From positions 1 through 24,648 of the IMG/VR virus record IMGVR_UViG_3300032271_000272: a stretch of DNA of 24,648 nucleotides; one strand, given 5' to 3'. Source of the stretch: a virus. Shown here piece after piece: positions 14,750-20,963 of the stretch. Numbering within the stretch: position 1 is the first letter of the stretch; the number at the start of each line of letters is the position of its first letter. The position numbers and the translations under genes are program-made. The notes beneath the pieces were generated by a model that worked only from the letters and a program-made list of their open reading frames with translations, searched no databases and was not told the DNA's origin.

Positions 14750-15302
14750 GTAGATTCATATGCAAGGCCACTAGGGCTGCGTAAGAAATTGCATGGCTTT
14801 TTTTAAATATAAATCCCTTAGAGTCGTTGCCGTCCCAGACTGATTCAAATACTTCTGCCCATGGTCGATTTTGTAAGTGCGCTTTACCAGGACGAATAAT
14901 ACTGATAAATGCAGCCATCCTGGGTATTGAATCGGGTTTCATAGTCTTCAATAATTCAGTATAGTTCCCTATGTGAACTAACTGTTTAGCCCAGGCCGGA
15001 TCTGTCCATAGACGTTCCCATGGTGGTTCTTTAGCAATCATTTCTTCATAGTGTTCTGGACTTTGAATTAACTGATACACCGACATATTCAGCAAGTCAA
15101 TTTTAAAATAGCCCAGTTGTTCTGCTTGCTCATAGTCAATAGCCGCACACTCGTTAACAGGATCATATGGAATGTCTGTAACATACACTCCACTATTATG
15201 ACGACGTACTTGCTCTTGATGCATCTGCCTTGCTGGAGTAGCACGAATCAACTGTAACAATTGATCTCTATCGGCAAAGTCAATGTCAATATCTGCGCTC
15301 AT
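14724..15302 (-). CDS. Miniature DNA polymerase III alpha (DnaE)-like protein
   Basis: A 192-residue protein whose motifs follow the order of bacterial DnaE palm and neighbouring regions with everything between removed. DIDIDFADRDQLLQLI (4-19) matches DnaE PDFDVDF...RDQVI, holding the two palm aspartates (D6, D8). HNSGVYVTDIPYDP (35-48) matches its KHAGGVVI loop. EQLGYFKIDLLNMSVYQLI (61-79) matches GLVKFDFLGLRTLTII with the third catalytic aspartate (D69). MKPDSIPRMAAFISIIRPGK (121-140) matches [20 protein letters not shown], and KKSHAISYAALVAL (167-180) matches NKSHSAAYALVSY. The family normally exceeds 1000 residues, so polymerase activity is doubtful. ATG 15302 is preferred (TAATG with the upstream gene) over TTG 15308. 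Confidence 0.75.
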   Translation of the reverse strand: MSADIDIDFADRDQLLQLIRATPARQMHQEQVRRHNSGVYVTDIPYDPVNECAAIDYEQAEQLGYFKIDLLNMSVYQLIQSPEHYEEMIAKEPPWERLWTDPAWAKQLVHIGNYTELLKTMKPDSIPRMAAFISIIRPGKAHLQNRPWAEVFESVWDGNDSKGFIFKKSHAISYAALVALHMNLLNQAGVQE

Positions 15303-15976
15303 TACCAACCTGCTTTCTGTAGTATATCCTTGGCATACTCTTGATCCGCTGGATAATCTTTAAACTTACGCATCCAAAAGTCTGCATCAATATATGACCA
15401 TATCATTGCTACTTGCGTAGCGTCTAACTCAGCTAAAAACTTTTGTCCTGACTCACTGTTATAAATGATCCACGGACTAATACGTCCAGCACTTACAGCA
15501 TAGACCATGGCATTGGTGTTGCCATAGCGTAGACAATCTTCAGCTGGGTGGCCGGAGTTTTCAGACCAGTCTATACCAAACTCCATGGCACGGGCAAGCG
15601 CATCGTTAACATTCTCCACACGCAGATAATCAGTTAGGTATTCTGTGTAGACAGTATCTTTGGCCCAGTGATCAATCTTTTTGTTTTGTTTCAACACCCA
15701 TTCAACAAACCGTGCTGGATTAACGGCACGGATATCTACACAGTAACGGCCAAACTTAACAAAGGCTTTATAGTAAGGACTGTCGGCAAAGTCTTCAAAT
15801 GTCTTTAGCCGGGCACTGCCCTGTGTAAGCTCGTAGAACTTGAGATAAGCATTAAATCCAAGACGCACCCCTGCTTCATCTCGTTCCTGACGACGACGGC
15901 GCGGCTCGCATGAATGCACCGCAAGACTAGACTCTTTCATAAAGTCTTTCCGACAATACTGACAGGTATACTTCAT
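15302..15976 (-). CDS. Zinc-finger phage protein linked to the mini-DnaE gene (224 aa)
   Basis: A 224-residue protein with an N-terminal C2H2-type zinc finger (YTCQYCRKDFMKESSLAVHS; ligands C5, C8, H21 and C23 instead of the usual second histidine), followed by a basic segment (EPRRRRQERDE) that could contact nucleic acid, then a mostly helical body (KFYELTQGSARLKTFEDFAD, RFVEWVLKQNKKIDHWAKD) and an aromatic C-terminus (WSYIDADFWMRKFKDYP). The pattern is conserved in marine T4-like phages, function unknown. It is coupled to its neighbours by ATGA upstream and TAATG downstream, and lies between helicase and primase genes, so a replication or repair role with the mini-DnaE protein is a reasonable guess. 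Confidence 0.75.
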   Translation of the reverse strand: MKYTCQYCRKDFMKESSLAVHSCEPRRRRQERDEAGVRLGFNAYLKFYELTQGSARLKTFEDFADSPYYKAFVKFGRYCVDIRAVNPARFVEWVLKQNKKIDHWAKDTVYTEYLTDYLRVENVNDALARAMEFGIDWSENSGHPAEDCLRYGNTNAMVYAVSAGRISPWIIYNSESGQKFLAELDATQVAMIWSYIDADFWMRKFKDYPADQEYAKDILQKAGW

Positions 15977-16419
15977 TTTTTAACTTCTTGTCCCAGTTGC
16001 TTAATGTATGCATCTATGTCTTTTTTAGTATTGATTTTGGCCATTAACTCTAATTCATCATCTCGAAGATGCGGATACAGCTCGGCCAACTGTTTACGAA
16101 TACCACCAGCACCGGGTTCTTTTTTCTTGGGAGCAATCCATTGGTGTCGTTGGGTGCCCATACCAGGACTTACGGTTGTAGCTGATAACCATTGTAGTTT
16201 TGGGTGTCGATTTATACTAAAAAAATGTTTGTTTAATCGTTCGTTTGTGGCTATCAAATAAAACTCTTGCAAATCTCTACTGCCTTGCACACTGGATCCA
16301 TAACGAATCATAAGGAAGTTACTGAACTTCTTCTTTTCGTCCACAGTTAGTTCATCGTAGAACGCTCTGTGCTTACGATCAAACTGTGTCATTTCATTGT
16401 TGATACTAAGTTTATCCAC
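15973..16419 (-). CDS. Basic phage protein of unknown function in the mini-DnaE gene group (148 aa)
   Basis: A 148-residue, positively charged protein (FDRKHRAFYDELTVDEKKKF; HPKLQWLSATTVSPGMGTQR; APKKKEPGAGGIRKQLAELY). The second half is helical and lysine-rich, which would suit nucleic-acid binding, but no named domain is recognised. Start GTG 16419 overlaps the TAG of the upstream gene (TAGTG); ATG 16392 is an alternative nine codons in. The end overlaps the zinc-finger gene by four bases (ATGA). The chain of overlaps from 16919 to 14724 indicates a single four-gene unit. Confidence 0.7.
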   Translation of the reverse strand: MDKLSINNEMTQFDRKHRAFYDELTVDEKKKFSNFLMIRYGSSVQGSRDLQEFYLIATNERLNKHFFSINRHPKLQWLSATTVSPGMGTQRHQWIAPKKKEPGAGGIRKQLAELYPHLRDDELELMAKINTKKDIDAYIKQLGQEVKK

Positions 16420-16919
16420 TACCAGGCCTGATTGTAATTTACCACTTCACAGTTGCGACTAATGTCTTTAACAAAATAAACACAGTCGGGTTTTGCACCT
16501 TCACCTACGGGTACACACAACATTTGACCATTTTTAAGTTTAGGAGCATACCAAGTAACTTCTTGATACACATCAATAATTTCAATGTCAAGGAAACTTG
16601 GACGGAAACTACTCAACGGATTAAACTGGAATGCTTTAAATCCACGATCGTTGATGCTAGTCAGCGGCAGCACTTCTAGGTCACCCAAGTCGGGTTCTCC
16701 AATTAGGATTTGCCAGTCTACGGGCATTTTGATTCTATGTTCGCCAATGCGTAGAACCAGGGCAGGGCTTGTAAAACTTTCTAAAAAAATCAACGGAATG
16801 TAATGATAATCTGGATCTTTGGGGTCGCTATTATCAAAAATAGCAAAACGCAGGTCATCTACTTCCTCGGGTAAATGATCTAAATCAAATGGCGTGTTAT
16901 CAAGTGTTAATATTCTCAT
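16419..16919 (-). CDS. Phage protein of unknown function, first gene of the mini-DnaE group (166 aa)
   Basis: A 166-residue acidic protein (FDLDHLPEEVDDLRFAIFDN), with a central stretch HRIKMPVDWQILIGEPDLGD followed by LEVLPLTSINDRGFKAFQFN and a C-terminal block TWYAPKLKNGQMLCVPVGEG. This pattern is typical of a protein conserved in marine T4-like phages, without known role. It leads the four-gene unit that ends with the mini-DnaE gene. The promoter TTGCAA-N16-TATAAT at 16926-16953 predicts transcription starting on the A of ATG 16919, and no ribosome site is present. Confidence 0.72.
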   Translation of the reverse strand: MRILTLDNTPFDLDHLPEEVDDLRFAIFDNSDPKDPDYHYIPLIFLESFTSPALVLRIGEHRIKMPVDWQILIGEPDLGDLEVLPLTSINDRGFKAFQFNPLSSFRPSFLDIEIIDVYQEVTWYAPKLKNGQMLCVPVGEGAKPDCVYFVKDISRNCEVVNYNQAW

Positions 16920-16925
16920 AAGTCT

Positions 16926-16955
16926 ATTATAACATATTTTTTGGTGGTTGCAACC
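16926..16955 (-). promoter_or_regulatory. Sigma70-type promoter with a perfect palindrome at the -35
   Basis: TTGCAA-N16-TATAAT; the predicted first base is 16919, the A of the ATG. The ten-base palindrome GGTTGCAACC (16946-16955) covers the -35 and could be a repressor or activator site. Confidence 0.55.
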
Positions 16956-16956
16956 T

Positions 16957-18417
16957 TTATTTCCATTCTAATTTTTCTTGTGTAAACGGATAGTTGGCTT
17001 CTTTGTAAAACTGTTTGCGTTTGGTCAAGTGCCGTTTGGCAAACTTGCAGGTGCTAGTTACGTCCCAGATTTGAACATGGTCTTTGTCTTCTGCTTTGCG
17101 TATTCCTCTTCCAATGCTTTGGATGACCCGGACAAAACTTTTACCAGGTTCAACAAGAACAAGATTAAAGATACGGGGTATATTAATACCAACAGCAGCA
17201 ACACCGTAAGTAGCCACAATAATTTTTCCTGTAGCGTCTGCAACTTCATCATATTCATCTTGTCTTGCCTTTGCTTTCGTTGCGCCACTTACCATAACTG
17301 CATTGTCACCCAGGCGTTCTATAATACCTTGCCCTGCAGCAATACGATCAACTAGCACTAGTGTATTACCTGTAGCATTAACCTGTCGAATTAAGTTGGC
17401 AATAGTATCTAACCTGTCGGGTTCTTCCAATAAAAACTTTAATTCACTTTGGTAGTTGGCAAAATCTGCGTGGTCAACCAACTGTACAATATTCACGTGG
17501 CATTGTGCCAATACACCCTGGCTTTGTAATTCGCTAGCACTAAGTCGACCAATCACAGGCCCAAGACTACACTTCAAGGCTTGAAATTCAAATGGTTCTT
17601 TGGGTATAGTTCCTGTAAGGCCCCAACGCAATGGAATACAGCTCATTACACCTGTAAGTAGACTCTTGAGTGCGTCGGCTTTGGCCATATGGACTTCGTC
17701 AACAATGACGCAGACTACATCTTCTAAGAACTCACCTATAGTAACATCACCTACACTGTTCTTTGTGTTCTTAAGTAATATATTTAAACTTTGCCAGGTA
17801 CAAATAGTATGTTGCCGGCCCCACTCCTTGCGATCACCGAAGTAAACACCAACGTCTTGTTGCATGTTGATGTAATCTTTTTCTGTTTGCGTTACCAGAC
17901 TCTTGTTGGGAACAATAACAATGGTTCTACCATAAGGTGCTACTGCGTTTGATAGTGCGGCTGTAATAACAGTTTTGCCTGCGCCTGTGGCAATCTCTTG
18001 AATACATTGCGGAGTTTCAAGGAAGTTATTAATGATTTCAACTTGATAGTCACGTAATGCCATTGGTTGCCCTTCCATTGGATGCCCTTTGGGCCAAGCG
18101 ATGTGACTGAATGTTGATTCTGTTACTTTCTCAAAAGTAAAATTAACGCTGTAATCCCGTTGATCATCTAGGTCAATGTCGTAGTTAAACTTTTCAAGTA
18201 TAGGAATAATCTCTGGTAACAAGTTTACATAAGTGCTACCACCAAGTTGGAAGTAGCTTACTTTACCATCCCAACGTCCAAGGCGGACTGCTGGCAAGTA
18301 ACGGGCACCCGGAACGTCATACTTAAACGCATTAACCAAAGCACGACGAGCATCAAGTTCAAGTCCTTCGATCTTAATGTTTACTTCGTCTTTAATTATG
18401 ATTGTAGCTGTTCGCAT
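16957..18417 (-). CDS. uvsW: Recombination DNA helicase UvsW
   Basis: A 486-residue superfamily 2 helicase, close to T4 UvsW (503). It unwinds branched DNA and RNA-DNA hybrids, drives branch migration and helps the shift from origin- to recombination-dependent replication. The N-terminal substrate-binding region (1-95, GARYLPAVRLGRWDGKVSYF) is followed by LRDYQVEIINNFL, Walker A ATGAGKT (143-149), the DEVH box (240-243), GLTGTIP, and motif VI QSIGRGIRKAED near the end. All motor motifs are intact. ATG 18417 has no ribosome site; TTGACT-N18-TACACT upstream predicts a transcript starting exactly at the A of ATG. In T4 this gene is late; here the promoter looks host-type. Confidence 0.95.
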   Translation of the reverse strand: MRTATIIIKDEVNIKIEGLELDARRALVNAFKYDVPGARYLPAVRLGRWDGKVSYFQLGGSTYVNLLPEIIPILEKFNYDIDLDDQRDYSVNFTFEKVTESTFSHIAWPKGHPMEGQPMALRDYQVEIINNFLETPQCIQEIATGAGKTVITAALSNAVAPYGRTIVIVPNKSLVTQTEKDYINMQQDVGVYFGDRKEWGRQHTICTWQSLNILLKNTKNSVGDVTIGEFLEDVVCVIVDEVHMAKADALKSLLTGVMSCIPLRWGLTGTIPKEPFEFQALKCSLGPVIGRLSASELQSQGVLAQCHVNIVQLVDHADFANYQSELKFLLEEPDRLDTIANLIRQVNATGNTLVLVDRIAAGQGIIERLGDNAVMVSGATKAKARQDEYDEVADATGKIIVATYGVAAVGINIPRIFNLVLVEPGKSFVRVIQSIGRGIRKAEDKDHVQIWDVTSTCKFAKRHLTKRKQFYKEANYPFTQEKLEWK

Positions 18418-18423
18418 ATAGAT

Positions 18424-18453
18424 AGTGTAACATACTTAGCCGGATAAAGTCAA
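18424..18453 (-). promoter_or_regulatory. Sigma70-type promoter of uvsW (TTGACT-N18-TACACT)
   Basis: A five-of-six -35 and a four-of-six -10. The predicted start is 18417, the A of ATG. Its first two bases are also the end of the thymine tract of the preceding terminator. Confidence 0.55.
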
Positions 18454-18458
18454 AAAAA

Positions 18459-18482
18459 CCGGTACCTTTTTAGGGGTACCGG
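18459..18482 (-). terminator. Strong intrinsic terminator after the AAA+ ATPase gene
   Basis: Stem CCGGTACC / GGTACCGG, eight-base loop, followed on the minus strand by seven thymines (18458-18452) that run into the uvsW -35. Confidence 0.85.
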
Positions 18483-18489
18483 GTAAAGT

Positions 18490-18508
18490 GTAACGCTTTG
18501 GGCGTTAC
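18490..18508 (-). other. Second hairpin in the AAA+ ATPase 3' region
   Basis: Perfect seven-base-pair stem GTAACGC / GCGTTAC with a five-base loop, located between the ATPase stop and the terminator. There is no thymine tract, so it is more likely an mRNA-stabilising or processing element than a terminator. Confidence 0.6.
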
Positions 18509-18544
18509 AGGAGCTACCGTTTACTTAATCTGTTTTAGAACCGA

Positions 18545-19594
18545 TTAACTATTTTTCATACAGGTGCTAGCGGCCAGGGCTTTCCAGTTATCACCTGATA
18601 CTTTGGTCAAGTCTGCAATTTTAAGTGCCATACGCAGGCTCATCTCACGTAGTCGAGTCTGGTTAGCTTCCATAAATCCAATGATCTCGTCACCTTGTTC
18701 TGTGCTAAAATCGTAGTCCGCAAACAACTCACCTTTGAGATAAATCTGTTTGATACGCAAGAAACGATCACGCATGGTGTTGAGCGTAAGATCCAAGAAG
18801 TGACAACGACTCTGTAAGGCTTCTAAATGGTCTTGTAACTTCTTGCTCTTGAGGTTCTGGAACTGTAAATTGGTAATAAAAATACACGAACCCTTGAAGT
18901 CAAACATATCAGGAACGCCTTCACGACGCAACATGGCACTGTCTGAGTTCCAGTAAATTCTACGCTTTTTACCAGAGTCTAGGGCGGCCTTAAGAATGTT
19001 CAAGCTCAAGTCATCTTGGAACACCGAGTCACAGTCGTCAAACACCAAGACGTTATTCTTGTCTGAATGTTTGTACAAGGTGCAATACAGACCAATCGGA
19101 GTCATTGCACCTTTAATAACTTCATACTTGACACGGCGACCCGACAACTGGTCAAACAGGCCAGAATGTTCTAGCTGTTTTTCTACGCCATAGCTCTTAC
19201 CCACACCCGGAGGGCCAACTACAATCATTGCACGGACATCGCCTGCAATGGTAGCTTTGGTCATTTGGTCAAGGATATCAAAGCGTTCGCCAATACGGGC
19301 AATAACTTCTTCATCAGTTTCCACTGGTGCCTTGGCATGAACATGTACCTGCGGATGAGCGATGGGTGCTACAAATTCACCTGCTGGAACTGATTCAGCG
19401 GTAAATTCTACATCTTCAATGCCGGTAACATTGATACGAACTACTTCTGGTAAGTCTGGGCCAAAAAAGCCATCTGATTTCACAGTCACATAGCCTCCTT
19501 TGGCTCCTGTTTGGTAACCCTTTACTAGGTTAAAGGTCACATTGTTTACGGGTTGATTACGGTATGTTCCGTTTTTAATAATTACTGTACTCAA
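18545..19594 (-). CDS. AAA+ ATPase of unknown role
   Basis: A 349-residue protein. Residues 1-90 are beta-rich with a proline/alanine linker to the ATPase (HPQVHVHAKAPVETDEE). The AAA+ core has Walker A GPPGVGKS (127-134), Walker B VLVFDDCDSVF (182-192), and a sensor-1 strand CIFITN; the C-terminal helices contain MSLRMALKIADL, like an AAA+ lid. It is not gp44, the clamp loader: there is no SRC motif of that family and an unrelated N-terminal domain is present. Similar ATPases exist in marine T4-like phages without assigned function. TTG 19594 is the start, backed by AAAAAGGAG seven bases upstream. It is served by two strong tandem sigma70-type promoters and a strong terminator, so heavy early expression is likely. 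Confidence 0.82.
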   Translation of the reverse strand: MSTVIIKNGTYRNQPVNNVTFNLVKGYQTGAKGGYVTVKSDGFFGPDLPEVVRINVTGIEDVEFTAESVPAGEFVAPIAHPQVHVHAKAPVETDEEVIARIGERFDILDQMTKATIAGDVRAMIVVGPPGVGKSYGVEKQLEHSGLFDQLSGRRVKYEVIKGAMTPIGLYCTLYKHSDKNNVLVFDDCDSVFQDDLSLNILKAALDSGKKRRIYWNSDSAMLRREGVPDMFDFKGSCIFITNLQFQNLKSKKLQDHLEALQSRCHFLDLTLNTMRDRFLRIKQIYLKGELFADYDFSTEQGDEIIGFMEANQTRLREMSLRMALKIADLTKVSGDNWKALAASTCMKNS

Positions 19595-19624
19595 GGTTAG
19601 CTCCTTTTTATTAACTATACAACT

Positions 19625-19653
19625 ATTATACTATATTGGTGATTTCTGGTCAA
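19625..19653 (-). promoter_or_regulatory. Proximal sigma70-type promoter of the AAA+ ATPase gene (TTGACC-N17-TATAAT)
   Basis: Consensus -10, five-of-six -35, ideal spacing; predicted start at 19618, 24 bases before the TTG start codon, leaving room for AAAAAGGAG. Confidence 0.8.
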
Positions 19654-19702
19654 CCGCTAGTTTTTGTTGTTTTTAAGGTGTTGTTTAAATGTTACAGTAT
19701 AA

Positions 19703-19731
19703 ATTATAGCAAAAAGATCTTTATTGGTCAA
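19703..19731 (-). promoter_or_regulatory. Distal tandem sigma70-type promoter (TTGACC-N17-TATAAT)
   Basis: Same hexamers and spacing as the proximal copy, 78 bases further upstream; both share CGGTTGACCA around the -35. It starts right after the terminator of the methyltransferase gene. Confidence 0.8.
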
Positions 19732-19737
19732 CCGTAA

Positions 19738-19760
19738 AAACCCTTGTTAAACAAGGGTTT
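19738..19760 (-). terminator. Terminator at the end of the methyltransferase gene
   Basis: Eleven-base-pair perfect stem AAACCCTTGTT / AACAAGGGTTT with one central base, plus further thymines on the minus strand. The methyltransferase stop codon is partly inside the stem. Confidence 0.8.
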
Positions 19761-20514
19761 ATCGTACGGCCATACTCATTAAACTGTGGTCAATCCAGGG
19801 AACTATTATGTCTTGCTGTCTTAGGTAGCCGTGAGCATTAATGCTAGCATCGGCTGATTCTGGTAACAATTTAAGTTCAGATAATTTATACCAAGAAGCA
19901 GTTTTTGGGTCTAGGGGTTCATGCTCACTTTTATAAACTATGGCGTGTAACCAGTTGTCATTAGGTGATTGTTTAAAAAATCCACTTCGACAATCCCAGC
20001 CAGCGGTGGCCAACATATACATAAGACTTACCATGCTATAGTGATAATAATTGCCCGGGGGCAAGTAGTAATCTAATTGACGGCGATGTATGCGTTGTGT
20101 CATAGGAACACCGATATACAACATGGCCCCAGGGCTAGCAATATCCCACCAACGACTGAGAGTTTGCACTGGGTTTAAGGCAAATTGAAAACTATCGTGG
20201 CACCATAAGATATCGAATCCTTTATCGGGTGCGTTAATAACTGTTTCAAAATCACACTGTTGATAACTTATATTATTGTGACTTTTGATCACAGACAGTT
20301 GGTCTGCTAGGTCTACGCCGGTGCATTGTATGTTCAACGGAACCGGTGGTTCGTCTGTAGTAGTGCGTGTGGCCCACCATTTAAGGTCGTCACCGGGCCC
20401 GCATCCAAGATCTACTAGGGTGGCAATACTATACATAAAATCATCATATGCATATAGTTGATTTAATGTTTCAAGGCTATGTTGGTGACTATCTGAGGTT
20501 TTTTCAAATTTCAT
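19759..20514 (-). CDS. SAM-dependent methyltransferase (class I)
   Basis: A 251-residue protein with the SAM-binding motif I LVDLGCGPGDD near residues 33-43, the acidic motif II region CTGVDLADQL, and a motif IV-like FDILWCHDSFQF, all typical of class I Rossmann methyltransferases. The substrate cannot be told: the DPPY/NPPY motif of amino-group DNA methyltransferases is absent, so a small molecule or protein target is more likely. ATG 20514 overlaps the TGA of the upstream gene (ATGA), which fixes the start; a longer frame from 20571 would run through that gene. The stop codon lies within the stem of the terminator that follows. Confidence 0.85.
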   Translation of the reverse strand: MKFEKTSDSHQHSLETLNQLYAYDDFMYSIATLVDLGCGPGDDLKWWATRTTTDEPPVPLNIQCTGVDLADQLSVIKSHNNISYQQCDFETVINAPDKGFDILWCHDSFQFALNPVQTLSRWWDIASPGAMLYIGVPMTQRIHRRQLDYYLPPGNYYHYSMVSLMYMLATAGWDCRSGFFKQSPNDNWLHAIVYKSEHEPLDPKTASWYKLSELKLLPESADASINAHGYLRQQDIIVPWIDHSLMSMAVR

Positions 20515-20963
20515 ACTTGTATGTCTTCCATTCCTGCGGTACGTAGACGAACAATGTGGCCGCTCATCCAAGATTTACTATCTAGGCCTTTCATAATGCC
20601 TAACCAACGATTACGCAATAATGCTACTTCATTGATAATGGTTTCAAAATCAATAACTTCGTCTTCGCCATCCACATATTTTTCAGCATCTCGGCTAGTT
20701 AATGCACGAGCATAACCTTCAAGATACTTCTGGAAATGACGGCGACGTATTTTGCGTAACTGTATGTTAAGATGATTTAGAATTGCTTCAATTTCTTGTA
20801 GTTGGTTAAACCTATGCTCAGTAATGCCAGGAAGTGCGGTAATATTTTTCTCCACAAGTCCGCCGATACGTACATCACGTTTGGCGTCCTCCAGCTCACC
20901 TTCGTAGTGTGCTATAAAGTCAGGAATATTGCCAAGATCAGCAACTACTTTACTATACCACAT
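20511..20963 (-). CDS. Helical T4-like phage protein, possibly a UvsY-type recombination mediator
   Basis: A 150-residue, all-helical, charged protein (IPDFIAHYEGELEDAKRD; HRFNQLQEIEAILNHLNI; RRRHFQKYLEGYARALTSRD). The second half, YVDGEDEVIDFETIINEV followed by LLRNRWLGIMKGLDSKSW and IVRLRTAGMED, recalls the UvsY C-terminus of cyanophages (acidic DED-type block, helix, then IMKSL and a W-x-I-x-x-x-I pattern). UvsY loads UvsX onto gp32-coated DNA, and both partners are encoded nearby in the same direction. Length (150 against 137 in T4) fits, but the similarity is weak, so it may be a separate conserved family. It has AAAGGA upstream of ATG 20963 and overlaps the radical SAM gene by 11 bases. 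Confidence 0.6.
   Translation of the reverse strand: MWYSKVVADLGNIPDFIAHYEGELEDAKRDVRIGGLVEKNITALPGITEHRFNQLQEIEAILNHLNIQLRKIRRRHFQKYLEGYARALTSRDAEKYVDGEDEVIDFETIINEVALLRNRWLGIMKGLDSKSWMSGHIVRLRTAGMEDIQV

Noticed and set aside
14724-15302. Mini-DnaE as a decaying fragment of a polymerase gene
   Set aside because: The frame is intact, the motifs are kept at both ends, and start and stop are fitted to neighbours; a remnant would be expected to show frameshifts and flanking debris.
18418-18544. Gap with two hairpins as a tRNA or structured RNA gene
   Set aside because: No cloverleaf, anticodon arm or CCA end; the hairpins are explained as a terminator plus one extra stem.
18545-19594. AAA+ ATPase as clamp loader gp44
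   Set aside because: It has an unrelated 90-residue beta-rich N-terminus, lacks the SRC motif, and gp62/gp45 are not adjacent.
20514-20571. Methyltransferase start 19 codons further upstream
   Set aside because: The upstream stretch lies within the previous gene in another frame, and ATGA at 20514-20511 gives the normal coupled start.
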